12,069 nucleotides of DNA, from contig CALCVT010000035.1 in assembly GCA_937906495.1 (NCBI GenBank), positions 1 to 12,069 of the forward strand. Reading direction: 5' to 3'. The notes beneath the pieces are model-generated. The model was not told the DNA's origin. It ran no database searches and saw only the letters and a list, made by a program, of their open reading frames with translations. The translations under genes were made by a program, and so were the position numbers. The stretch is from an uncultured Prevotella sp. (GTDB lineage Bacteria; Bacteroidota; Bacteroidia; Bacteroidales; Bacteroidaceae). This document shows, in pieces, positions 1-7,941 of this stretch (positions are counted from its first letter, which is position 1; the number at the start of each line of letters is the position of its first letter).

Positions 1-598
1 TGGCCGGGCTGACCGTGGCTTCGAGCTGGAAGGTCTCGGTGGCTTTCAGCGTAACAGACTCCTTGTTCAAGGTGACCTGGGCAGCAGGGGTGGGCACTAC
101 CTGCACCTTGCATTGGGCCGTACGGTTGCTACCATCGGTGGTGGTGGCGGTCAGTACGGCTTCGCCAAGAGCACGGGCGGTGACTTCTCCCCGGTCGTTA
201 ACTGCTACGATGTCGGGGCGGCTGGAGGTAAAGGTTACTTGCTGCAAGGCCTGGGCGGGAACTACGGTGGCGGACAGGCGATCGGTCTGCCCCACGTAAA
301 GCGAAAGCGACGAGGGATCGAGGTTGACGCTCTGGGCCAGCGGGGCTACGACTTCGGCCTCGCATCGAGCCGACAGGTTGGTGCCGTCGGTGGTGGTGGC
401 AGTCAATACCACCTTGCCTAACTTCAAGGGATGTATCACACCCTGGGCATCAACGGTTGCTACCTGAGGGTCGGAGGTGGTCCACTCCAATACCTTGTTG
501 CTGGCACTGTCGGGACTGACCGTGGCCCGGAGCTGGGGTGTTTCGTCGAGGCGGACCTGCAGGGTGGCGGGTTCTACCCGTACGGAGGTGACCGGATA
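1..598 (-). repeat. Tandem Big_2-type Ig repeats (protein-level)
   Basis: Two complete copies and the start of a third are encoded here, 84-85 residues apart. Landmarks are SVRVEP (about 635), SVNLDP (about 720) and QVTLNK (about 804). Each complete copy ends in a conserved TATTTDG(T/S)N block followed by a Cys three to four residues later. The array runs off the window edge, so the copy number is unknown. Such arrays usually act as stalks that hold other domains away from the cell surface. Confidence 0.8.
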
Positions 599-2488
599 GA
601 AGGGAGAGAGGATTTGCAGGGCGAAAGAAACACCAGACTGCGAATGTTTTTCGCTCAGGCCGGGGGTGGAGAGTTTGATGTCGGTTACACTGAAGATATG
701 CTGACCCAGCGGCATGTTGGCGGGAAGGTCGAACAAGAGGTCGAACACGTGGCCCTGGCCGGAGGAGATGCTGTGACCCTTGAGCGAATAAATAAAGTAG
801 CGCTCTACATTCTTACCTACGGAGCGATGGGACAGGCTAAAGCCTTGGGCACGATCGGAGAGGCGGATTTCGTCGCTTACTTTCAAGCCGGCAGGATAAT
901 GCACATCGAACTGGAAACCGCTGATGGCATCGTAGTTGCTCAAGGATACGGCTACGGGCAGGCGGCCGCTGTTCTGGGGGGTATCAACTGCACTGAAAGC
1001 TAAATCGTTGGGCGCATAGCGCTCGCCGCTGAAGCTGACTTGGGTCAGGCGGCTGTCGGGGTCGTTGCTGTACACCTGCAACAGGCCGTCCACGCGGCCT
1101 TCAGTGCGGGTGGAGAGTTCGAAGTTGATTTCGGTCTGCTGATAGGGCTGCAGCGTGAGGGGGAGTGGGGTGACGGGACACAAATGCTCGTTGGTCGAAA
1201 CGACGCGGTCGATAATCAGCGGGGCGGATCCGTAGTTAGATACGGGCAGGCTGACGCGGGCGGTCTGGGTGACGGGGGTGCGTCCCAGTTCGAGGCTGCT
1301 GCTCACCGAGAGTGAGGGGTAATAGATTTGGATGCTGCCGCCGTAGCTGGCTGAATGCACATTTTGTACCTGGCCTTTATAGAAGGCGGCCAGCACGGTT
1401 TTGACAGGGGTGAGCGTGACGCCGCTCTTGCCCTGAAGACGCACCTTGAACGAGGCCAGGGTGCCCTGATGACCGGTAAAGGCTTTGTTTTGCAGCGAAT
1501 AGGCATTGGCCTTGAGGCGATTGCCTATCTGGTTGACTTGCAACTGATGGCCCTGGCTGCGGTTGCTCAGCGTAAAACTGCCATCAACGTAGGCTAACTC
1601 ATCGGGCAAATCGAACTCGAGGGTGAAGCCGGTGATGGGGTCCATGTTGTTCATGGAAAGGTCGATGGTGACCTCGCTATCGGACGCACCTGAGGCATTG
1701 CCCACATGAATTTCGTTGACAGCATAGGGCTGGGCCTGTAGGGCGATGCGGTTGTAGGTTTGCGGGCTGTTGCAGTCGAGGATGAGGGTGCCGCTCACCG
1801 AGCCGCGCTCGGTGGGAGTGAAGCGGACTTCGATGGCTTGGCTCTGTCCGGGACCGATGGTCAGGGGCATGGAGGTGGGCGAACTGAAGCCGGCGCCCTC
1901 AAAGCGGAGGCCGCTGATGTGGAGCGGAGCGGTGCCCTCGTTGCTTACCTGGAGTTGCTGCACGGGCTGCTGATCGAGGGGAACGCGGCCAAAGTCGAGC
2001 GTAGTGGTGTGATAGACCGCACGAGCTTGCAAACAGGCTACGTGGAAGGTGGCGGCAGCAGCCTGAAGGGGCTGGCCGGAAGCATCGGTGGCGCGCACTT
2101 CGACAGGAAGGCTGAGGTCGAGGGGGTTCTTGCCTAACTTGAGTTTGAAGCAGAGCACCTCACCTTCGCCTGCGGCAAGGCGCTGGCCACCGGCGGAGTA
2201 GAGCATGACCGAGGCACGGCCGTTGCGAATGCCGGAGGAGGCTGAAAAGGCGGAGGCCCGGCCGGTGGCGGTGGCCGCGGGAAGGCTCAGGCCGGAGGCG
2301 GAGGGCACATCGAAAAGGAGCTGCACACCGCTCAGGGGCTGACTGTTTGATAGGGAAACACGGACTTCTACTTCTTCGCCGGGGCTGCCCTCGGCATCGG
2401 TCAGGCCGGCTTGCACATCGGCTTGCAACGATACGGGCAGCAGGGTCAGCAGCAGCGGCAACAGAAGCCGGATGATAGGGGTTTTCAT
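1..2488 (-). CDS. Large secreted multi-module protein with three cohesin-like, two Ig-like and at least three Big_2-type domains (3' end outside window)
   Basis: I translated this from the ATG at 2486-2488. The frame stays open for 829 codons to the window edge, so the C-terminus is missing. Residues 1-23 are a signal peptide: MKTP, a Leu-rich core, then a likely cut after LQA. Residues about 24-150, 255-385 and 492-630 are three related modules sharing a 'V.V.LSN....SGFQFDV..P' pattern, which resembles the cohesin fold. Residues about 158-252 and 388-489 are Ig-like linkers of the ASPM/DUF1573 kind (LDFGRVPL...VSNEGTAPL and LELGRTPV...VSNYGSAPL). From about 632 there are tandem Big_2-type bacterial Ig repeats of 84-85 residues, with TATTTDGTN and TATTTDGSN in equivalent places; a third begins near 802. 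It follows the dockerin-bearing protease by 123 bases on the same strand. An exported adhesin or scaffold role is inferred. The cohesin assignment rests on pattern similarity only, and no enzymatic domain is visible in the part present. Confidence 0.85.
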   Translation of the reverse strand, partial: MKTPIIRLLLPLLLTLLPVSLQADVQAGLTDAEGSPGEEVEVRVSLSNSQPLSGVQLLFDVPSASGLSLPAATATGRASAFSASSGIRNGRASVMLYSAGGQRLAAGEGEVLCFKLKLGKNPLDLSLPVEVRATDASGQPLQAAAATFHVACLQARAVYHTTTLDFGRVPLDQQPVQQLQVSNEGTAPLHISGLRFEGAGFSSPTSMPLTIGPGQSQAIEVRFTPTERGSVSGTLILDCNSPQTYNRIALQAQPYAVNEIHVGNASGASDSEVTIDLSMNNMDPITGFTLEFDLPDELAYVDGSFTLSNRSQGHQLQVNQIGNRLKANAYSLQNKAFTGHQGTLASFKVRLQGKSGVTLTPVKTVLAAFYKGQVQNVHSASYGGSIQIYYPSLSVSSSLELGRTPVTQTARVSLPVSNYGSAPLIIDRVVSTNEHLCPVTPLPLTLQPYQQTEINFELSTRTEGRVDGLLQVYSNDPDSRLTQVSFSGERYAPNDLAFSAVDTPQNSGRLPVAVSLSNYDAISGFQFDVHYPAGLKVSDEIRLSDRAQGFSLSHRSVGKNVERYFIYSLKGHSISSGQGHVFDLLFDLPANMPLGQHIFSVTDIKLSTPGLSEKHSQSGVSFALQILSPFYPVTSVRVEPATLQVRLDETPQLRATVSPDSASNKVLEWTTSDPQVATVDAQGVIHPLKLGKVVLTATTTDGTNLSARCEAEVVAPLAQSVNLDPSSLSLYVGQTDRLSATVVPAQALQQVTFTSSRPDIVAVNDRGEVTARALGEAVLTATTTDGSNRTAQCKVQVVPTPAAQVTLNKESVTLKATETFQLEATVSPA

Positions 2489-2525
2489 AAACACGAGGGG
2501 GATGGAGGGATGGGTGGATGAAAAT

Positions 2526-2574
2526 AAGGGGTTGTGAGTGCGGCCGGAGCAGGCCGCTGCCCTCACAACCCCTT
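2526..2574 (-). terminator. Large GC-rich hairpin between the protease and cohesin-like genes
   Basis: A perfect 13-base inverted repeat (AAGGGGTTGTGAG at 2526-2538, CTCACAACCCCTT at 2562-2574) encloses a second perfect 6-base stem (GCGGCC at 2540-2545, GGCCGC at 2552-2557). Read on the minus strand, it is followed by ATTTTC. It lies 38 bases beyond the protease stop codon and 37 bases before the next start codon. It may terminate the protease transcript, or, given the weak T tract, act as a partial terminator or mRNA-stabilising hairpin between cotranscribed genes. A smaller 5-base stem (GGGCG/CGCCC, 2584-2599) and a 9-base direct repeat CCTTGGGTG (2571 and 2598) lie beside it. Confidence 0.65.
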
Positions 2575-2611
2575 GGGTGTACGGGGCGGATGATCGCCCT
2601 TGGGTGATTTT

Positions 2612-5600
2612 TTACTTAATGACTTTCCAGCCGTTGACCACGTAGATGCCTGCGGGCAGACGGTCGAGGTCGGCGGCACGCTCTCCTACCTTTACACCCG
2701 AGATGTTGTAAATGCCGGGGAGGGCGTTCTTAACCTTGTGGCGGTCCATATCGGTCACTTCAATGCCCGACTGCGAACCGAACACCACGTTGATGTTGGT
2801 GCCTGCGGGATCGCTCATGCGGGCATCGGCCACGGTGGCCTGACCTATGCGCAGCAGGGCGTGCTTGCCGGCGGGCAGGGTTTTACCGTTCAAGTTGTAG
2901 GCCAGGAAGCGGTACAAGTTTTCGCGCTGCCAGGCACCGGCGGTTTCAAAACCATTGAGGGCTTCGAGGGTTTCGACGGGGCTGTCGGGGGTGGTGACGA
3001 AGTCGAACTGCACACCGGCAAAGTCTACCGGCGAGTCAATGCAGAGGATGCCGTCTTCGACGGTGAGGGTGGCTTCGGCCAGACTTTGTGCGGTGGCCTG
3101 TTCGGGATTGCCTACAATAACGTTGACTATGCCTACCACGTCGACAATATCAATGTCCTTATCTGTATTCATGTCGGCTGCCTCAACAATAAAGGGTTTG
3201 GGGTTCATGCCCGAGGCATAGTTCACGGTGCTCAGCACATCGGCCACATCGACCTGGCCACTGCCGTTGGCATCGCCCTTGGTGGCGGTGAGTGGGGTAA
3301 CGGCTACAAGCTTCGACGGGTCGTTCTCCTTCATATCGGTGGTCATCACCTTGTAGAAGTAGCGGTAGGTTTTACCGGGCACTACGTCGTAGTCGGTGTA
3401 TTCGGTGGTACCGGCTTCAATCAGCGTGGGGTTGAGAAGGATGGTATCGTTGCGCCACTCGGTTTTGTAACCGCCCTTCTCGCTATCCCAAACAGGATTG
3501 CCATTTTCATCACAAACAACATGCAAAGTTGAATCAGGATTGATACGATAAAGGTTATAACCCATAATGTCCTCAAAGTTCAAATCGAGGTCTTCCCAGG
3601 CCAAATGAACGCGACCCAGTCCGGCCTCGCCAAAAAAGCCGGTGGAGAGGGAGCCGGCGGACTGGATGTTGACGTTGAAGCGGTATTTCTCTACAGGAAT
3701 TTCAAAGAATTCGTCGTCCTCGGCATCGGCCACGTAGATGCGGTTCAAGCCGTCGATATTCTGCTTGCCGGTCACATTGAAGTAGGCGGTGTACACATCG
3801 CCGGCCTCGTTCCAACTGCCGTCTTCGGCAATGGCCTGCTGGGTATAGGGCGGACGCACACCCATGGCTATGGTGGGCACTTTGGCCTTGTTCATCGGGC
3901 GGTTAAAGTACACCTCGAACTTGTGCTTGCCAACACCCAGGGGAGGCAGTTCTTCAAACTGGTCCTGTGCATCGTAACCATTTACCACCACCTTCCAGAC
4001 AATGCCATGGGCCTCGGCAACGGGACGTGTAAGCATATTGGAGAAGTCGTATTCGCCAAATGAAATAAACTGACCATTGGCATCGTTGTAGATATCCAAT
4101 ACATATTTGCTAGCCAAATCCAGACGACTTGTGCCTAAATAGTTTGGTCGTTCGCTCTTATATATATTAGCTTTGTCAGTATAGTATGCTGTTGAATACA
4201 CATAATCCCGAATAGTATTGCTAAAGATATTTGAATCTGAGATCTTTTGAGGATCCGTCATATTAGACGGGGAAAAATAGTCTTCATTATTCACAACATT
4301 AGAATTGCTGGCAAAGAAGTCATAATCAGCTAGCGCTGCGTCCAAACATCCAAATATGTTACAGCGATTACATTTACCAGTACGGAATATAGGACTGACG
4401 TCAAGGAAAAGAAATTCGCAGTCTTGATAGTTACCATGAGTACTGCCACCTGCACCAGGTCTTTCTTGATAATATAAGTTTATAAATGTACAATACTTTA
4501 AAGTATCTGAGATATGCTCTCTATCGCTATACAAGATTCCTGAAAAATAACAATTGGATAAATTGGCTCTAGTAAATGTAATCTTCTTATCAACCGTACC
4601 ATGCGCCATTAGGTGTCCATCCTTATCAATAAAAATGCCGGTATAATGTTTAAATTTTAAAATAGCACCAGGCTCTATGGTTAAAGTACGTCCTGCAGGA
4701 ATGCTTATGGTTCTTTTCACAATATAATGCACCCCGGCATGCAGCGTCATATCCTCTTTCAGCACCCCTCCTATCTCTACGCCATTCTCGGCAGTTACCT
4801 CAAATTCCTGCTCAATGGTTGGGGCATTGTCGGCCGAGGCAGTCAACTTGAAGCGGCATACACGGCCGTCCACCACGTTGTCGAGAAAGCGGAGCTTGAG
4901 CGGGTGTGCCGAACGGTTCTTACCATAGCTGTTTAAGTCAAAACCGAAAGCCACCTCCGGCTCTAAGAACTCCACAAAGTTATTGGTGTGTTCGGCCGTC
5001 TCAATTTTAAGTCGAATGTTACGGGCCGTGCCCCAGCTGTTGCGGATGACGGGATAGATTTCGACTACCTCGCCGGCATCGGGCCTGCCGTCACCATCAC
5101 CTCCGCTCAGGGTATCGACCAACTCGAACGTCACCATTTGAAGCGCGGGCTTGCGGTCGGCTTCCGTCAGTTGGTAGGCAGCCATCATATCGAGATTCCC
5201 CTTAGCCGTATGGATGAGGTCGCCAAAGAGTTCCTCGTTATTGGCATATTCCTTGACCTGCAGCAGGCGCGACACGGCACCGGCCACCAAGGGGGTAGCC
5301 ATGGAAGTACCATTATAGACTTTGTACTGTCCATTCGGAAAGGTAGAAAGGATGCCGGCACCGGGAGCCTGCACCTCGTAATTGTAAATTCTCTCCTCAT
5401 CATACTCCGTAAAGACAGGCCCATTATCGTCATAATTAGTGAAACCGGTCAAAGAGCCCAAACTATTGGTAGCCTGCACGCCAAGCACAAAGTTATAGGC
5501 CGCCGGGAACATCGGCATGGGAACTAATTGCCCTTTTTCGGGATGCTTATGATTCAAGCAAACGTCATCATTTCCGGCAGCAGCCACCAGCACCGCCTTT

Positions 5601-6625
5601 TGGTAAGCACGGCCAAGGGCCTGCTTCAGGGCGATGGAGTGCGCGTACGAACCGAAACTCATGGACAGCACTTGTGCCCCGTTGGCCGCTGCATAGTCCA
5701 CAGCCTTGATGATGGTAGCAATGTCGCCCTGGCCGTTGCTCTGCAGCACGGTGAGGGGCATGATGCGGGCTGCGGGATTGGCACCGATAATGCCAAGCCC
5801 GTTCTTGCCCGTAGCTGCTGCAATACCGGCACAGTGCGTGCCGTGGCCGTTATAGTCGGCCAAAACACCCGACTGGTTGACAAAGTCGTAGCCGTGCAAG
5901 TCGTCGGCATAGCCGTTGTTATCGTCGTCGTAGCCCTCCACCCCGGTACTCTCGCCCGGGTTGGTCCAGATATTGTCCTTGAGGTCGGGGTGCAGGATAT
6001 CGACACCCGTATCGAGGATGGCAATGACCGAAGGAGCATCCGAAAGGAGGGGCTGTTTCCAAAGCTCGTCGAGACGGATGGCCCCGATGCCATACTGCTG
6101 GGAGTACATCGGGTCGTTGAGATTGTCCCCCTCATCGGGTGTAGCCAGCGCATGCACCAGGTAGTTAGGCTCGGCATATTCCACCTCGCCCACCGCCTCG
6201 AGCGCTTGAACCGCCTCGGGAACACGCTTGTTCTCGTCAATCTCCAGCACATAGGCATTGGCCAATGCCGGGGCCTGTACCTCAGCACCGTTAAATGCCC
6301 GGCAGGTACGCGTAAAGGTTTCGGCACCGGTTAGGGGCATGAGCGGCTCGACCCGCTTAACGCCCAGACTGCGCAGCACCTCGTCGACCGAACGCACCCC
6401 CGAACGGGCATTGCCCTGCGGAAACTGCTTGAGTTTAATTCTGCTCGATTGTGTAAATTTAACGATTACTTGATTGGGACGATACTGCCCCTGCGCAAAC
6501 CGCGCATCCAACCTGACCACATCGGCATCCGCATCGGGCGTCACCGATTGGGCAACTGCCGGACGGAGTGAAAGCATGATGCCTCCGAGAGTCAGGAACG
6601 CGGAGAATAAAGTACTGATTTTCAT
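2612..6625 (-). CDS. Secreted subtilisin-like (S8) serine protease with dockerin domain and C-terminal sorting-type tail
   Basis: A 1337-residue exported endopeptidase. Residues 1-26 are a signal peptide ending near AVAQ, and about 45-160 resemble an inhibitor-type propeptide. The S8 catalytic domain spans about 175-460 with Asp205 (ILDTGVD), His261 (NGHGTHCAG), oxyanion Asn352 (AAAGND) and Ser441 (NGTSMATP), so it should be active. An acidic probable calcium loop lies at 233-242. Residues 499-610 form a beta-rich linker. About 616-860 look like a beta-helix with a Cys ladder. About 1000-1110 are Fn3-like. A type I dockerin occupies 1117-1174, with Ca loops D1118/N1120/S1122/D1126/D1129 and D1151/N1153/D1155/D1157/D1159/D1162. 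A cohesin-like module follows at about 1186-1285. The end (IYNISGVKVG, then LPAGIYVVNGWKVIK) resembles Bacteroidota C-terminal sorting tails of the type IX kind. The ATG at 6623-6625 directly begins the signal peptide. Substrate unknown. Confidence 0.93.
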   Translation of the reverse strand: MKISTLFSAFLTLGGIMLSLRPAVAQSVTPDADADVVRLDARFAQGQYRPNQVIVKFTQSSRIKLKQFPQGNARSGVRSVDEVLRSLGVKRVEPLMPLTGAETFTRTCRAFNGAEVQAPALANAYVLEIDENKRVPEAVQALEAVGEVEYAEPNYLVHALATPDEGDNLNDPMYSQQYGIGAIRLDELWKQPLLSDAPSVIAILDTGVDILHPDLKDNIWTNPGESTGVEGYDDDNNGYADDLHGYDFVNQSGVLADYNGHGTHCAGIAAATGKNGLGIIGANPAARIMPLTVLQSNGQGDIATIIKAVDYAAANGAQVLSMSFGSYAHSIALKQALGRAYQKAVLVAAAGNDDVCLNHKHPEKGQLVPMPMFPAAYNFVLGVQATNSLGSLTGFTNYDDNGPVFTEYDEERIYNYEVQAPGAGILSTFPNGQYKVYNGTSMATPLVAGAVSRLLQVKEYANNEELFGDLIHTAKGNLDMMAAYQLTEADRKPALQMVTFELVDTLSGGDGDGRPDAGEVVEIYPVIRNSWGTARNIRLKIETAEHTNNFVEFLEPEVAFGFDLNSYGKNRSAHPLKLRFLDNVVDGRVCRFKLTASADNAPTIEQEFEVTAENGVEIGGVLKEDMTLHAGVHYIVKRTISIPAGRTLTIEPGAILKFKHYTGIFIDKDGHLMAHGTVDKKITFTRANLSNCYFSGILYSDREHISDTLKYCTFINLYYQERPGAGGSTHGNYQDCEFLFLDVSPIFRTGKCNRCNIFGCLDAALADYDFFASNSNVVNNEDYFSPSNMTDPQKISDSNIFSNTIRDYVYSTAYYTDKANIYKSERPNYLGTSRLDLASKYVLDIYNDANGQFISFGEYDFSNMLTRPVAEAHGIVWKVVVNGYDAQDQFEELPPLGVGKHKFEVYFNRPMNKAKVPTIAMGVRPPYTQQAIAEDGSWNEAGDVYTAYFNVTGKQNIDGLNRIYVADAEDDEFFEIPVEKYRFNVNIQSAGSLSTGFFGEAGLGRVHLAWEDLDLNFEDIMGYNLYRINPDSTLHVVCDENGNPVWDSEKGGYKTEWRNDTILLNPTLIEAGTTEYTDYDVVPGKTYRYFYKVMTTDMKENDPSKLVAVTPLTATKGDANGSGQVDVADVLSTVNYASGMNPKPFIVEAADMNTDKDIDIVDVVGIVNVIVGNPEQATAQSLAEATLTVEDGILCIDSPVDFAGVQFDFVTTPDSPVETLEALNGFETAGAWQRENLYRFLAYNLNGKTLPAGKHALLRIGQATVADARMSDPAGTNINVVFGSQSGIEVTDMDRHKVKNALPGIYNISGVKVGERAADLDRLPAGIYVVNGWKVIK
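4040..4740 (-). other. AT-rich island inside the protease gene (beta-helix region)
   Basis: Hand counting gives 239 G+C in 660 bases (4081-4740), about 36%. Sampled 60-base lines in the same gene reach 62% (5041-5100) and 68% (3601-3660), with intermediate values at the borders (43% at 4021-4080, 53% at 4741-4800). The reading frame is intact throughout. The block encodes residues about 629-862, the predicted beta-helix and the stretch after it. No terminal repeats or transposase were seen. A domain exchange from a lower-GC donor is the simplest reading. Confidence 0.8.
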
Positions 6626-6881
6626 ACTCTCTATTAAGACTTATAGATTAAATATGTTAGGTAAATTGCCCGAAAGCAATGATGCCGGAAATAAGAAGAT
6701 TTTTCTTCAATGCAAGACTGCAATGAAAAGCGTTCAAAGCTTCAGACAATTTGAAGTTTGATACTGCAAAATTACTGATAATCTAGGAGATAAACCACTA
6801 AATTACAAAAAAACGAAAAGAAATGTCCGAAAATCCTTGTAACAGTCCCGAAAATAGGGAATACTACTGCCGCAAGCATAC
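6626..6881 (-). other. AT-rich leader and upstream region of the protease gene
   Basis: This gene-free stretch separates the nucleotidyltransferase terminator from the protease start. It holds a candidate -7 element and a leader of about 135 bases. Small inverted repeats that could fold in the leader are GAAGA/TCTTC at 6695-6708 and CTTCA/TGAAG around 6740-6756. No ORF with coding character was seen on either strand. Confidence 0.5.
6767..6774 (-). promoter_or_regulatory. Candidate Bacteroidota -7 element for the protease gene
   Basis: The minus strand reads TAATTTTG followed by CA, matching the Bacteroidota TAnnTTTG consensus. It would give a leader of roughly 135 bases. The same TAATTTTGCA string precedes the nucleotidyltransferase gene. 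No good TTTG -33 box lies 19-21 bases upstream; the nearest is a TTTA at 6791-6794. The call rests on the -7 box and its position. Confidence 0.45.
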
Positions 6882-6918
6882 AAAAAGGCTTCGAGCTGCG
6901 GGGCAACTCGAAGCCTTT
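6882..6918 (-). terminator. Intrinsic terminator of the nucleotidyltransferase gene
   Basis: On the minus strand, a 12-base perfect stem (AAAGGCTTCGAG / CTCGAAGCCTTT) with an 11-base loop is followed directly by TTG, giving a run of five Ts with the end of the stem. It sits 22 bases past the stop codon. This separates the gene from the protease downstream. Confidence 0.88.
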
Positions 6919-6940
6919 GCTTTAATGAGGGAATGGGGGT

Positions 6941-7852
6941 TTAGAACATCTTGGCGGGATATACACCGTCGTCGGCCAGTTTCTGGAACTTGGCTACAAC
7001 GTCGGGGCGATCCTCGGGATAAGTTACGCCGAACCACTTGGAGGTGGTGTCGAGCACCTCGCAGGTGGCAGTGCCGTCGTGGATGAGTTTATCGACCATC
7101 AATGGAATGAAGAACTCGCTCTTGAGGTTCTCCATGTTCTTGGGGTCGGACAGGAAGCTCTTGAAGAAGGCCTCGCTGTGAGCAAAGTAGTCGGGGGTGA
7201 AGCCCCAGAAGTTCATCGACACGGGAGTGGTGTCGGGGATGGCTACCCACTGCTCGTTCTCGTCAAGATACTTTACAACGCCATCAAAACGCTGAATCTT
7301 GGTGCGCTCTACCACTGAGGTGAGGTGGTGGTTGGCATCGTTCTCGCAAACACCACGGCTTACGGTGCCGCTCTCGCTCAAGGTATTGCCCACGCGGAAG
7401 CCTACCATGGCATACTTGCCGGTAGAACCTTCGGGCAGCTCGCTGAGCCACTTGCCCATAACGCGGAAGGCATCGCGATCGTAAAAGTCGTCGCAGTTGA
7501 GCACGGCGAAGGGTTCGTTAATCACTTCCTTACCCATGAGCACGGCATGGTTGGTTCCCCAGGGCTTGGTGCGGCCTTCGGGGCAGGTAAAGCCCTCGGG
7601 CAGGGCATCGATGCTCTGGAATACGAGTTCGCAAGGAATGTGACCCTCATATTTGGAAAGCACAATGCGGCGGAAATCCTCTTCGAAATCTTTACGGATA
7701 ACGAATACCAGTTTACCGAATCCGGCATTGATGGCATCGTAAATGGAGTAGTCCATGATGGTTTCGCCATGAGGACCAAGTTCGTCGAGCTGCTTCAAGC
7801 CTCCGTAACGGCTACCCATACCGGCAGCCAGCAAAAAGAGTGTAGGTTTCAT
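6941..7852 (-). CDS. Sugar-nucleotidyltransferase-like enzyme (NTP_transferase superfamily)
   Basis: A complete 303-residue protein, of a usual length for single-domain nucleotidyltransferases. The N-terminal signature LAAGMGSRYGGLKQ (8-21) is the nucleotide-binding loop of enzymes that join a nucleotide to a sugar phosphate, with Arg15 and Lys20 at the expected active-site places. KPWGTNHAV (96-104) matches the base-recognition GTxxA region. The NCDDF motif places the metal-binding Asp at 121/122. VSMNFWGF (211-218) and TYPEDRP (277-283) are later conserved-looking segments. The protein should be cytoplasmic and supply an activated sugar for surface polysaccharide or cell-wall work, but the sugar and nucleotide cannot be read from the sequence. 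It is flanked by its own -7 element and terminator, so it is probably monocistronic. No sugar-kinase partner is adjacent within the window. Confidence 0.9.
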   Translation of the reverse strand: MKPTLFLLAAGMGSRYGGLKQLDELGPHGETIMDYSIYDAINAGFGKLVFVIRKDFEEDFRRIVLSKYEGHIPCELVFQSIDALPEGFTCPEGRTKPWGTNHAVLMGKEVINEPFAVLNCDDFYDRDAFRVMGKWLSELPEGSTGKYAMVGFRVGNTLSESGTVSRGVCENDANHHLTSVVERTKIQRFDGVVKYLDENEQWVAIPDTTPVSMNFWGFTPDYFAHSEAFFKSFLSDPKNMENLKSEFFIPLMVDKLIHDGTATCEVLDTTSKWFGVTYPEDRPDVVAKFQKLADDGVYPAKMF

Positions 7853-7941
7853 TAGAAAGCGTATTTTTTAGTTGTAATGATCATACCTAAGTCTGTATAG
7901 ATTGGGCATGCAGTCGTTTACCTTATGCACGACTGACTTTG

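Noticed and set aside
431..1003. A 190-codon plus-strand open frame
   Set aside because: It lies antisense to the continuous minus-strand frame with a signal peptide and recognisable repeats. Its translation is Gly-rich with no recognisable motif; it is a mirror of GC-rich coding sequence.
2492..2531. G-quadruplex on the plus strand before the scaffold-like gene
   Set aside because: Only three close runs of three or more Gs are present, with the fourth about 13 bases away. Suggestive, but too weak to list as a feature.
2600..3532. A 310-codon plus-strand open frame opposite the protease C-terminal region
   Set aside because: The minus strand here encodes the Fn3-like, dockerin, cohesin-like and sorting-type regions. 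The plus frame has no motif and arises from codon bias of the real gene.
4040..4740. Insertion sequence or phage fragment inside the protease
   Set aside because: The frame is unbroken, no terminal inverted repeats or target duplication were seen, and no transposase or phage protein is encoded. Domain exchange fits better.
5528..6334. A 268-codon plus-strand frame and a 222-codon minus-strand frame (5659-6327) overlapping the protease
   Set aside because: Both are out of frame with the subtilase catalytic motifs, and both have low-complexity compositions typical of shadow frames.
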